A DNA stretch of 64,000 nucleotides from Muricea muricata. Lineage: Eukaryota; Cnidaria; Anthozoa; Malacalcyonacea; Plexauridae. Below, one piece after another: positions 37,401 to 47,806 of the stretch. The DNA is taken from the NCBI GenBank assembly GCA_963855995.1, contig OY979731.1:434001-498000 (forward strand), given 5' to 3'. Within the stretch, counting starts at the first letter, position 1; each line of letters opens with the position of its first letter. Under the pieces are notes generated by a model. The model was given only the letters and a program-made list of their open reading frames with translations, was not told the origin of the DNA and searched no databases. Position numbers and translations under genes: made by a program.

Positions 37401-40400
37401 GATTCATTTTTTGCATCAATTGCAACAGGATCCTTACTGGAACTCTAGGAAGAACAGTTAGAGCTATTCAGCATAACTGAAGTTAGTTTAGTTTAGGTTT
37501 CCTACTGTACTAACCCTAGATCAATAAGAGACGATCCTTACTGGACCTCTAGGAAGAATAGTTTAGAACTGATAGAACTATCCAGTATAAATTAAGTTAG
37601 TTTAGTTTAGGTTTCCTCCTGTACTAACCCTGGATCAATAAGAGATGATCCTTACTGGACCTCTAGGAAGAATAGTTTAGAACTGATAGAACTATCCAGT
37701 ATAAATTAAGTTAGTTTAGTTTAGGTTTCCTTATCTACTAGCACTCGATCAATAACAGATGATCCTAACTTGACCTCAGCGGATAACAGTTTACAATAGC
37801 CTGTACCACCAAGCTGTGGACAGTTCTAAATTGTTCTCCCCGGTTGTTTAGGCTTCTTAGACAGCAACACTATGTTTCCAAGAAACTATAGTAGCGACCT
37901 TTTCTGCATCTGGCTTGTGTTGAAATAAAAAAGTTTTAAATCGTCTTTAGTTGGCATTTACAGTCAAAAGTGTCAAGGTGAACCACTAGAGCCGTAAAAG
38001 GGGTGTTTTGTTTGGCCTTCATGATTCATGTCTGTACACGTTTCGCGTTTTTATAAAAAAAAATGCGTTGGCAACATTTTTGTCCTAAGCGGAGGTCAAC
38101 AAGTTCAATGCGTTAATAGTAAAATTACAGCTTTCCCCTAAAGTTGTTTGGGTTCTTTTAATAATATAGTATTACTTCAGGAAGAAACGTAAATTAAAAT
38201 AAATTTACTTGCCCTGGATAGCTCTATCAGTTATATAATATTCCCCCCCGAGGGTTGCAACAAGCAACAACGGAAAGGATGTAAACTAAACTAATTTTGT
38301 TTATCCTGGATATAGCTCTATCAGATCTGAACTGTTCTTCCTAGAGATCCAGTAAGGATCATCTCTTATTGATCCAGTCTTACTACAGGAGAAAACCTAA
38401 ACTAACTTTATTCATACTGGATAGGTCTATCAATTCTAAACTGTTCTTCCTAGAGGTCTAATAAGGATCATCTCTTGTCGATCCAGTGTTAGTGTGTTAC
38501 TACAAAAGTAAACCTACATTAAACCAACTTTATTTATACTGGATAGTTCTGTCAGTTGTAAATTGTTCTCTCTATAATTGCTTCCCAGCAATAACCATTA
38601 ACTCCAAAATTGCACGCAAGTAATCTTTCCGCGATGAAATATGGGATTATAGCTGTAGACACATAACTTAATTAACATCCACCTGGCTTTAATTTGGTAC
38701 ATTCACATACTGTAATTTCATGCAGATGCATTTAGTAAATAAAAGGCATATTGCATGTAGTCATTGCAGGCATTGTGGAATCACAATAAGTCGTGACATT
38801 AAAAAAAGAAATCCCTCAATGTAACTATGGAATAAACTTTAAAATCCAGTCTCCTATGGCTATGCGTGTCCTTCGATGACATATGACGTGCAGTCCTGTT
38901 AATTTAAAATGAATATCTTGACTTGTATTCATGCTACACTGGCTATATTGGTTAAATTAGCCGATTATTTTTGTCCGAATTAAATTTGTAATACATGTTC
39001 TGATCTCGGTTGTACGAAAGGTGAATCAGGCTATCTAGCTCTAGATGGTGTTTTTCTTAAAACTTTTTATAAAACATGTTCGGTAACTGCAAACTGCTCA
39101 AACCCATATTAAAGACAAAGTTCAGTATTTTCAAGGTATATCTCTTGCAATTTCAATATTGAGAGAATATTTAGATCACAAAAAAGTATGAACGGCTATG
39201 TTACATTTAAGAAAGAAAGCTGGGGCAATATATCATAAACTGCTTTCAGCAGAAATTTTGCCTGTACCAAAGACGGCGAATTATTTATATACTCATTGAA
39301 AACATCTTATAAACAATTTGTACATGCATATGCAGGACGGGACAAGACGTGCGTCTTTGTATCGTTGCCGTATTGTTTTAAAATGGATTACAATATATAT
39401 CCTGGCTTAGATTGCGTGAGGATTAGAAGTTAAAAACATAATAGATCAAGGATCATAAAAGTTACATGTCATCAACCATTAATGAGATCTAAGTTTTTAT
39501 CCCTCTCTTGTCCTCGTAATGTTTCCTGTGATTTTTGGGGTGGCACTCTGTGTATGGAATGCACAAGTGTGGGTGCATCCAGGATAAATACTATCCTATT
39601 TAATACGCAAGTAGTCAGCCGTATATTAACCAACTGATTTGCAGGATGTTGCATAGACGTTTTGCAATGTTTTGATCAAGGCTTAAGATAATCAGGCTTT
39701 GTAATCGGACGGGAAAAGTCATCACCGTATTTATCGTCTCTCATTATTATAATCAAGCGCTCACAAAATCTGTTAGTAGTAAAGGTCGGTGGCGAACGAT
39801 ATGGTCCAGTGAAAAAGCACTATACAATTGTTTACACCCCTTTTACACGGCACCGGATCTGCATGGTCACGATATCAAATTGAATAGTTTCAAAACGAGT
39901 GTGGCTTTTAAATGTACGATAATATTACAGAATTTTTTCACAACTCATCATAGAAAAAGTGGTAAGATGACCACGAACTGCGCGAATTCGACGTCGTGAC
40001 GTTGCGAAGCCGGTAGTGTGTAAACATAGTGGCCCAGAAATCAGTGGTTTTTACCTTAAATAAATAAATCTTGTACATAGTATTTCTTTTACAGCTGCCA
40101 GAGACTTGCCATGTTGTTATTTTCAATCTTTTGTCAAGCTGTAGTCGGAAACACGAACGTCGCCCGAGATTGTCCGACTATAGCACGACAAAAGATTGGA
40201 AATAGAAATAAGACAAGTTTCTGACAGCCGTAAAAAAGGAATATGTATTTACAAGATTGACTTATTTAAGGTAAAAATCACTGATTTCTGGGCCACCTAT
40301 AGTGTAACAAGGTTTTATATCCATATAAACCATGTTTATCAGACTTGAGTATCAGACTTACCAGAAATGTTCCTCTCATTTGTAGATCAACAAATTGATG

Positions 40401-42536
40401 GCAGTGATGTTGAAGTGACTTTGGCGAAACCTGTTGATAAAGAACAGCGTCAACAACGAGCTCTGAATAAAGCCATGATGGCTGCATCATCATATTCTTA
40501 TTCGAACCCAACCGATTATATTATACCCTACACCGGTCCTTCTTATCCTTACACTGTTAACCAACCCTTGTATCCGTTCCCCACACCCATGTCAAGGTAA
40601 TAATAATCTTCTCTCCAGTAACAATCTGAACTAACTTTATTTACACTGGATAGCTCCATCAGCTCTAAATTACACTTCCTAGAGGCCCAGTAAGGATCAT
40701 ATCTCATTGTCTAGTGTTATTACAGGAGGAAACCTAAACTAAACTAACTTTGTTTATACTGGTAGCTCTATCAGTTCTAAACTGTTCTTCCCAGAGGTCC
40801 AGTAAGGATCATATCTTATTGATCAAGAGTTACTACAGGAGGAAACCTACATCACATACATATACCAAAACTCTATCGCTAATATCGTTGCTTATTCTCG
40901 TTTCAGTCCACAGTTGATCCGACCACGTGGTCGTGGAAGAACTGCCGCCGGAAGTCGCGCTGCTGGGGGCAGGAATTACGTGTTCCCAGGATACCACGCG
41001 GGTGTAAGACCGTTCTACGTGTCAGGTTATGATGACTATGTCAAGAAAAGAACGTCTGAGGTCAGTAGAAAGTCATTCTCATGTCTGCATCTTTAGTACT
41101 ATGAAACCCGATGGTTTTCCAACACATATTTATTGTTTTAGGATCAACTTTATGACATTCTTCCTGGAATGGAGTTGACACCAACAAACCCACATACATT
41201 AAAACCACAAAAACCATCAACGCAGGTACGTGTTTATCATACACATTGCTCTAGATTGATACCTCTTGTCTTGCATTGCGCGTTCTAATTTGATTGAGAA
41301 GCAAGATTTTCACAAGTTCGATGCAATTTGGAGGTTTGAAGCTAAGAACTTCGATGCAACTTGATGAAATGGCGGTAAAATTCACAACTTGCATCAAGTA
41401 ATACCTTTCCTTCACTGTCGAACGCTTTTAACACGAACGCTTGTTTGAGAAGATTTGGAGACCGATTCAGCAATGATAAAATCATACAGTAAATCCAGTG
41501 TTGTCTCCTTCTATGATAACCGTTCTTTCCCTCGAATCTTTCAGATATTAGAAGAATACTGTTTAAAAAACAACTGGGGAAGCCCAGTGTACACGCTGCA
41601 CAGTACTCACAATCCAGCGTCTGATATACAACTCTTCCTGTACAAAGTCAACGTGCCGGCACTACCCACGTTATATCAACCGCATAAACTGTGCAAGAGT
41701 GTAGAGGAAGCCAAAGCATATGCTGCTGAGTATGTCTTGCAACAAGTGGGCGTTCATTTTGATGGTAAGTTTATACCAACTTGATTTTAAGAGGGATAGC
41801 TCTATCAAACTGGTTTTCTTTAGAGCAAAAAACAACAACGTGTAAATGATTAATCTGTAAACTCATTTCAGGCCCAGATTCACCAGTTTCTACTGTTGCT
41901 GCAGTCGTGTCAACTGCCGCACCTTACGTCACAAGAGCCGTTGGACCAAGTAAGCATACTCTACTATGACCCAAAGCCAGTGTCCTGGTCAAACGAGAAC
42001 AAGCGTTGCATGAGAGTTGACAAGCGAGCGTTTGTATGAGAGTTTTCTCAGCTCTCATGTCCTGATCAAACGAGAACAAGAGTTGCATGAAAGTTGATGA
42101 GAGTTGACAAGCGAGAGTTTGTATGAGAGTTTTCTCAACTCTCATGTCCTGATCAAACGAGAACAAGAGTTGCATGAGAGTTGATGAGAGTTGACAAGCG
42201 AGGGTTTGTATGGGAGTTTCTCAACTCTCGTGTCCTGGTCAAACGAGAACAAGAGTTGCATGAAAGTTCCACAAATATCATTAATTAAATAACTTTTTAA
42301 AATATTTTTCAGTGACTTACGCAGTAACCAACGGCCGTGGAGGAGAATCAGCAGCTTACGCCGGATTCATGCCTCTGGCCAGCCCAACATCACCTGTACC
42401 AATCCCTGGCCTAACCAAGGTACCAGGAGGATGGCCTACCGGGGTACCACCTACCCAGGATCAGAATGGTGTGTACGGAAGTTTTGAGAGCTACGCTGAT
42501 CCACAGTACAGCGCTGGAATGTACGCCCAGTATTAA
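28439..42536 (+). CDS. A1CF-like: A1CF/RBM46/RBM47-type RNA-binding protein
   Basis: An RNA-binding protein of the family that includes the APOBEC1 complementation factor and the germline mRNA regulator RBM46. Exons: 28439-28631, 29393-29703, 30614-30826, 34855-35023, 40386-40596, 40907-41060, 41142-41225, 41545-41764, 41872-41949, 42313-42536. All phases close, giving 618 residues (human A1CF is about 594). RRM1 (about 66-140) has RNP2 VFVGKI and RNP1 [11 protein letters not shown]2 (about 145-228) has LFVGGI and [11 protein letters not shown]3 (about 241-312) has LYVRNL and DYCFVHF. The family signature [13 protein letters not shown] at about 421-433 opens the DND1-type dsRNA-binding domain (about 421-518, [12 protein letters not shown]). 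The tail is rich in Gly, Pro and Tyr, ending MYAQY. This may be the single ancestral form of the vertebrate trio, so the exact orthologue is uncertain. Introns 5 and 9 are largely repeat. Confidence 0.95.
29740..29915 (+). repeat. SINE-like dispersed repeat (RRM gene intron 2)
   Basis: It contains TGAAGGACGCAGCTCAAACT, AAGGACGCCTCTGACAGCCA and GCACAGCTACGATGGAAGGA. It is in the same orientation as the host gene. Confidence 0.75.
33405..33715 (+). repeat. 114-bp tandem repeat array
   Basis: About 2.7 units with CTGGACCTCTAGGACGAACT, AGTTTAACTTAGGTTTTTAT and related variants. Plus orientation, in intron 3 of the RRM gene. Confidence 0.85.
33984..34247. mobile_element. Imperfect inverted-repeat element
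   Basis: ACAGCTAATCCAAATAAGGT followed by TGACATCAACAATAGTCAAATG pairs imperfectly with CATTTGACTATCGTCAATGT and AACCTTAATTGAATTAGCTGT on the right. It is MITE-like and older than the perfect-armed elements in the window. Confidence 0.6.
35074..35280. repeat. 80-bp tandem repeat, 2.6 units
   Basis: The unit carries CGTGGTTTGTGTCTGAACTA, AAAGATATCTCAAACGTGGT and GTAGTATTCTACAATAAGGT, with starts 80 bases apart. It begins about 50 bases after the RRM3 exon. Confidence 0.9.
36255..36600 (-). repeat. 114-bp tandem repeat array, reverse orientation
   Basis: About three units with GGAGGAAACCTAAACTAAAC, TAACTTTATTTATACTGGAT and AACTGTTCTTCCTAGAGGTC. It is the reverse complement of the arrays at 33405 and 37375 in the same gene. 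Confidence 0.85.
37375..37760 (+). repeat. 114-bp tandem repeat array
   Basis: More than three units with CTCTAGGAAGAATAGTTTAG, CTATCCAGTATAAATTAAGT and GATCAATAAGAGATGATCCT. The units are close to one another in sequence, suggesting recent amplification. Confidence 0.85.
38195..38580 (-). repeat. 114-bp tandem repeat array, reverse orientation
   Basis: About three units with TTCTTCCTAGAGATCCAGTA and ATCATCTCTTATTGATCCAG. RRM gene intron 4. Confidence 0.85.
40029..40296. mobile_element. MITE with about 46-bp terminal inverted repeats
   Basis: GTGGCCCAGAAATCAGTGGT pairs with ATCACTGATTTCTGGGCCAC, and the next bases (TTTTACCTTAAATAAAT and TTATTTAAGGTAAAA) extend the arms. The centre, GTCGGAAACACGAACGTCG, folds against GAGATTGTCCGAC. 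It ends 89 bases before the exon at 40386. Confidence 0.9.
40620..40855 (-). repeat. 114-bp tandem repeat array filling RRM gene intron 5
   Basis: Two units with AACTTTATTTACACTGGATA, AGAGGCCCAGTAAGGATCAT and ACTACAGGAGGAAACCTACA. The intron is 40597-40906, so three quarters of it is repeat. Confidence 0.85.
41976..42272 (+). repeat. 87-bp minisatellite, locus 2 (RRM gene intron 9)
   Basis: About 3.4 units with CCTGATCAAACGAGAACAAG, TGATGAGAGTTGACAAGCGA and TTTTCTCAACTCTCATGTCC. The array occupies most of the intron 41950-42312. Because 87 is a multiple of three, one reverse frame stays open through it, which explains an apparent 83-codon frame there. Confidence 0.9.
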
Positions 42537-45500
42537 GAAGGTCAGCTCACGCATGCGTAGTTAGATTTGTCTCGCACCTTTACATAGTTTACTTGTGTAT
42601 ATTTCATTTCATATTATATTAAAGAAAAAATTAGCGCGCTCAAACAATAGCTAAAAAGTTCAGTTTAGTTGAGGACAGTTATTCTGAGGTTTTGTCCCGC
42701 TATTACGGCATTTAATCGAAGTCTCTTAAGCCAGCACTTTCTAGTAATACTGGTAATTTCTGAGAAAGAAAAGTTTCAAAAGATTCTTACAACCACAAAA
42801 TGCCGGATAAAACCCGAATAGTTGTTCTCTACAGCGCACGTGTCTCAAAATAGCGAGTGTTTTAGAAGAAAGACGTGCACTTTATATTTTTTCATCGAAG
42901 CAAATCATTTCCACATCGATCAAATATTCGCACACAAGTTGTAAAAAAAACCACCGTAAAGAATATTTATGAACTAACCTGGAGAAAAGGTAGTTTAGTT
43001 GTCAATCGATTTCCAATGTTTCCAATCAAATACAACAATTAAATGGAACTGTTAAATTTCCCTCAGAAGTACTGCGTTTCCACTTGAACTATACAAAAGG
43101 AACGACCAAAATAAAGTCAATGAAAAGCTGACGTTGTCAGTACAGGTAGCACAGTAAAGTAATCAAAGAAAAGACCACGGTACGTCTTCATTGAATATGG
43201 CAATAACCAAATCGCTATTTAATGCATTGAAACGGTTCGGGAAAAGTACTTCAGGGAAATTGAACACAAATATCTTACGAATATGATTTGCGTGAAATTA
43301 AATTCTTCCGCAGCGGATAAATTCATTGCATTCTAAATGCTTCATGATCGGATTAATTAATAGTCCAGAATAATGCATTATTATAGACTTATAATTAAAT
43401 ATAGCCATCTCAACTTATTTAGTTGCTTGATTTTACAGTGCTGTCTCGGAAAGTAGCTAAAAATACCAAGAAATTAACATGAATAGCGTTTGATCGGCTA
43501 TCCAGCATGTTTTCGCGTGCTGTCTAGAACTCAATCGTGCTCAACAGTAAAATTCTTAACCTTTTTAAAACAGTTACACACGATTTTTAGTTAACGAATG
43601 AGCTTAGTTCAATCGCGGCCACATCGTGGCTAAGTTACCAAAGAGCAGCGCTGTATACAAACTATTTGATTTCAGTTTAATTTTTGTCGTTAATTTCATG
43701 TTGTTTGTCCTGTATAAAATGTTGTGTATACTATATATTTCGAGGGTTGTATTTTTATGTCTGTTAGTATATTTAGTCAATTATTTACACTAGTATTTGT
43801 ATATATGATGTTAGTTTTTCATACTGTAGCATAGAAACTTTGATAGGGAAGAGATATTATCGTTGATATTAAATTCAATTCAATCAAAACTTAAGAGCTC
43901 CTCGTTGCAATCAAGAAATCCAAGACCAAGGTTTTGTTACAGAAAATTATTTTGAAACAAATTTTTCTCAGAAAACAAAACTTAGGTAATAACAACATAT
44001 ATTAAACTATGCTTACAATATATTCCATTACGACTCGAAGGGTACCAAGTACTTTGCACAGTCCAGTTTGTTCACTCATCAACGTTCATATCTCTTCCAA
44101 ATTTCTTTTCTAACATGATCTTTCGCCACGGGCCGGGCCCTGAAAGATTAATGTTCCATATGATTCTCATCAACACCAATCAAATTGACCGAGCTTTAAA
44201 TAACGAACAAAATATTCCAAGGGAAACATAAGAATTGGTCTAATCACCTTGTATATTGAACGGAATGAGCAGCAATGAGCCTTCTGATGAACATTAATGA
44301 GCACTAATTAGCCTTCTCTTGAGCAGTATTTTGTTCGTTATATAGCCAGCAATATAGCCAAAGCCTGATTATCAGTTGGAGTAATCCAACTGAACTTGAT
44401 TATAAAATCTTCCCCCATCCTAGCTGGCAGGCTGGCTGGATTTAAACTCATATTATTTATTAGAATCATTGGCAAACACTAGCAAATGGAGGAAATGGGG
44501 CTTTAGCAATCCAAAACAAATTTAATTGATGAGAAACTGTGTGATAATCAATTCTAACCATGACCACATCGTAAGATAAAACTCAATTTACATCGCATAA
44601 GATTTACAGTAAAAGCATCTAAAAAGCTTACAACAAAAATTGCCCCCTCTGCCAAATTTAGCTATGTGTTTGCCAAAGGTTAGAGTGTACAGTGAACAAA
44701 GAAATTCCATCATTAGAGAAGAGAAATTGCTTGACGATTTAAGTTATTGTTGTGCTGTGACTCAATAAATTGGAATGAGATCAGTTTATAATTCGTAAAC
44801 AATGTTTCAATACTGCTGTTCACATTGCTAAACGGAAAGTTGAATTGGTAAAGCATGGCATGTGGACAGCAACGAAAATACGAGTGCAATGCTGGAGTTT
44901 GAGGAGGTCTAGTGCGATGAAGCTATCTTAGTTTAAGAATAAAGATCGTTTAATTAGATTTAGGTCTGTGTTAGCAAATAGTAACTTCAGCATAGAATAC
45001 TCTCCAAGGCGTTGACCGTGAATCATCATTGAGTATCAAAATGAAAATGAAAAGCACCAAACACAAGAGTCGTAAATTTCTTTATTTCGGCATGACTAAA
45101 ATCCCCAATCGTTCCTCAAAAACATTAAATTCCAGCATTGCACTCGAGTTTTCAAATGTTTTTTTTGTGTTTCTGCCAGATCTATAGAGATTTGGTATTT
45201 CTCTCTTGCTTTTCCACGTATTTTTTACATTTTTGTAGCTCAAGTACTCCATAAAAGTTATCGTTGTGTTTTTAATACTTAGAACTTTCTTAGATATTCA
45301 GGATTAAAGGTTGGCACATTTTTGTGTCCGGATAAAGACTGATAAGCAGATGTTATTTTGATTATTCGCTCTTGTGGTGTCCTTCAGTAGTCTCTAGGCA
45401 TAACAGTTAAATATTGTCGCAAATTATTGTACCGCCACCAGAACGTATAAAGTGTTGGACTACTGCCCATTCGTGCAGGATGGGTATTAACAGTAAAGTC

Positions 45501-45835
45501 TAAGGAACAGTAACAAAAATTCATCTATTGAGCAAATATCTGAATATCCACAAGCAAATTTAGCATCTGTTGTCAGAGAAATGTCATTCTCAACAAGTTT
45601 TAATAATAAAATGTTTTGAAACAGACGTTTTTGTGTCAGTTCTTACGGTTGGAGGTAAAATCCACTTGAGGGGATGGGCGTGGCTGAGGATCCACAACAG
45701 TCGTATAACATAAAGTGTTAGATTAGCTGGTTGTGTCAAAAGAATGCAGGCTCAGTTACGTAAAGCTGCAAATGGCGGTATATCGGGCACGTTTTCACTA
45801 AAACATTGGTATTGAAATAATTTGATATAACTGTA
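42537..45835. other. 3' flank of the RRM gene and spacer
   Basis: A variant poly(A) signal ATTAAA lies near 42618 and AATAAA at 43110-43115, so the 3' UTR may end at about 42.6 or 43.1 kb. The rest to 45.8 kb is AT-rich with no supported gene or clear repeat array. Confidence 0.45.
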
Positions 45836-47801
45836 ATGGCAAGTTCCCGACATTTAAAAGGCACAGTTTTAACGAGGTATATAATGCTGCAGGATAATAA
45901 CAGAAATTCCAATGCTGGTCATCACAGATAAATCTTGGGTGTAATTGATTTCAAGCCATGTCAACATACCATCATTACCATGTTTATGGTGTTTTTATGC
46001 TAACCTAAACTTGGGTGGTTTACCAGTCTTTCGGTTTTGTTTTCAAACCAGTTTTATTCGGTTTAGCTTTTACGAAAATTATGTAATTCAGTAATTGTTT
46101 ACTGTCATTACTGTCATGGAGGTGATTAGTAGCCGACTAAGCCCAGTAGCCTGCCAGCCCCTCACTAATGTCATGGCCTTCTGGGTGTGGCCATGTGGAG
46201 ATCTATATTGACTGGTCGATTACTCCTAGTGTATATCCACATCAATATGCACTGGTACGAGATCGACATTGATGTCATTCGTTCCTACCTTATATCATCA
46301 GTGATCCATTGCCGTCTGTTCGTTTTTATCATGTTGATACTTGACTGCATGAAATATACTACATGTATGAGAACAAAGGAAAAGCAATGAATGGACCATT
46401 CCCCTATTAGAAAAACTTTTGAATTCAGAAAATCAATTAGCACAGCTGAAAAGAGCATCCTAAATTTCATACAATTGCCAAATTTGGTTGCAAAATATTG
46501 TAAAATATGAAAAATATAGTCCTGTAAAGTTTGCGAATTTTGTATACTTTTGTATTACGTACAGAAAAGCATTACTGCTATGTGGAAATGTGGTATTTTC
46601 CCATGTAATACAAAAGTATACAAAATTTGCAAACTTAGCATTACTATAATTTCGACAATTTACAATATTTTACAACCAAACTACATGATTTCACTAAAAT
46701 TAGGAAGTTCTTTCCAACTGTGTCAAATTGTTTTCGAATTTAAAAGTTTGTATAATTGTCCTTTGTATGCGAAAATCGGTAGACTGTTGCTTTCTCTTGC
46801 TTATTACTGCATGTTGAGAATGCTGTACAAAATATATTACTAAGAACAAAAAGTTAGCAATGTATTGCCGATGAAGTCAAGTGGAAAGAATGGAAACTAA
46901 CGCTGACCACACCAGGGACAGCATTAGGTTTATCTTAGTTCTATCATCCAGTCACAATGCCTAACACTTTAATTACATGCAAGTACTCATGAATGGGATT
47001 CCTAAAGATTACTTGGATTTGTGATTGGATGCCATTATTTGCCAATATCACATCAAATACTGCGTTAGAAATCCCAAGACCCGATTTCTGCATTTCTAGA
47101 GTAAGAGATTTATTGAAGTCGGGTGTACTAAAAGAGAAACCAATATGGTACGACGTGGTAGCAGCATTTCCACCATTTGTGCAAGCTGATTTAGACAGAA
47201 AGCCAGAACGTGGAAGCGTTAAAAGAATAATATTTCCTGAGTATTTGCACGATGGGTACGTTTGATCAGAAGCGAAGCCAGCCCGACAATTGGTCATACT
47301 ATGCAAATCTAAATCATTATCATTATTCATTTCTTTAGAAATTGATTTCTTATACAGTCTGGAAACACAGAAAAATTTGCATTTGCATGACCGAATGTTG
47401 GCCTGGCTTCACCACTGAGTTTTGATTGACTTCAGGATAAAAAATTATAAATTGTTGAAAAGCACGATGAGGGAAAGACATCAGTTGAATATCACTTGAT
47501 ATGATTTAATTCACAATGAGATGTAACATGATGCAATATTCTTGACAACATTGAACAGTGTGGGCCGCAAAACATTGTTTAAATACTTATATTTTTTCCG
47601 TTTATGTCATTTTTACATAGTCTAAATATTCTCACAACTTTCAAGGAACTGTCATCCAATTCTAGTGTAAAATTTCATGTGATAGTCTAGTTTTACTGCA
47701 ATATTTTCTAAATAATTTGTTTTTTCAGCCATGAAAGACCAGCATCTTCAACTGCAGATGACGAGCATGGACAGACATCAATAATAAATGAACAGAATTG
47801 A
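45836..47801 (+). CDS. MRPS23: Mitochondrial small-subunit ribosomal protein mS23
   Basis: A mitochondrial ribosome small-subunit protein. Exons: 45836-45876 (MASSRHLKGTVLTR), 47100-47255 and 47729-47801. The frame closes, giving 89 residues. The N-terminal part matches the family well: R-VRDLLKSGVLKEKP, then IWYDVVAAFPPF, and later VKRIIFPEYL where fly and human proteins have a related FYPED-type motif. The last exon gives a hydrophilic tail (ERPASSTADDEHGQ) and ends TGA. Human MRPS23 is about 190 residues. The expected helical middle, with its aromatic and QRF-type segment, is not visible anywhere between 47256 and 47728, where instead there is a small foldback. Either a diverged exon escaped me, the real continuation lies elsewhere, or the gene is degraded. 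Confidence is high for the N-terminal exons and moderate for the third. Confidence 0.75.
46443..46722. mobile_element. MITE family B, copy 1
   Basis: The arms are about 116 bases. The left contains GAGCATCCTAAATTTCATAC and TTTTGTATACTTTTGTATTAC; the right contains GTAATACAAAAGTATACAAAA and CTAAAATTAGGAAGTTCTTTC. It lies in intron 1 of the mS23 gene. A second copy is at 51325-51682. Confidence 0.85.
47262..47425. mobile_element. Short foldback in mS23 intron 2
   Basis: GAAGCCAGCCCGACAATTGG with GTCATACTATGCAAATC pairs with GATTTGC-like sequence around ATTTGCATTTGCATGACCGA and TGTTGGCCTGGCTTCAC. The imperfect arms are about 50 bases. It starts seven bases after the exon. Confidence 0.6.
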
Positions 47802-47806
47802 ATAAA
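47801..47806 (+). terminator. Poly(A) signal of the mS23 gene
   Basis: AATAAA overlaps the last base of the TGA stop codon (47799-47801), implying an exceptionally short 3' UTR if used. Confidence 0.5.

Larger units (their letters stand above)
35024..40385 (+). other. RRM gene intron 4
   Basis: A 5.4-kb intron that splits the RRM3 coding region just before its last beta strand ([14 protein letters not shown]). It holds an 80-bp tandem repeat, three 114-bp arrays, a poly-G tract at about 36774-36788 and a MITE ending 89 bases before the next exon. No further exon is supported. Confidence 0.7.

Noticed and set aside
41924-42175. 83-codon minus-strand frame with a 29-residue repeat
   Set aside because: Same minisatellite, inside an RRM gene intron; no evidence of translation.
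46944-47330. 128-codon minus-strand frame, the longest single frame nearby
   Set aside because: It lies opposite the well-supported mS23 exon 2 and the adjacent foldback, and its translation has no motif; it is a shadow frame.
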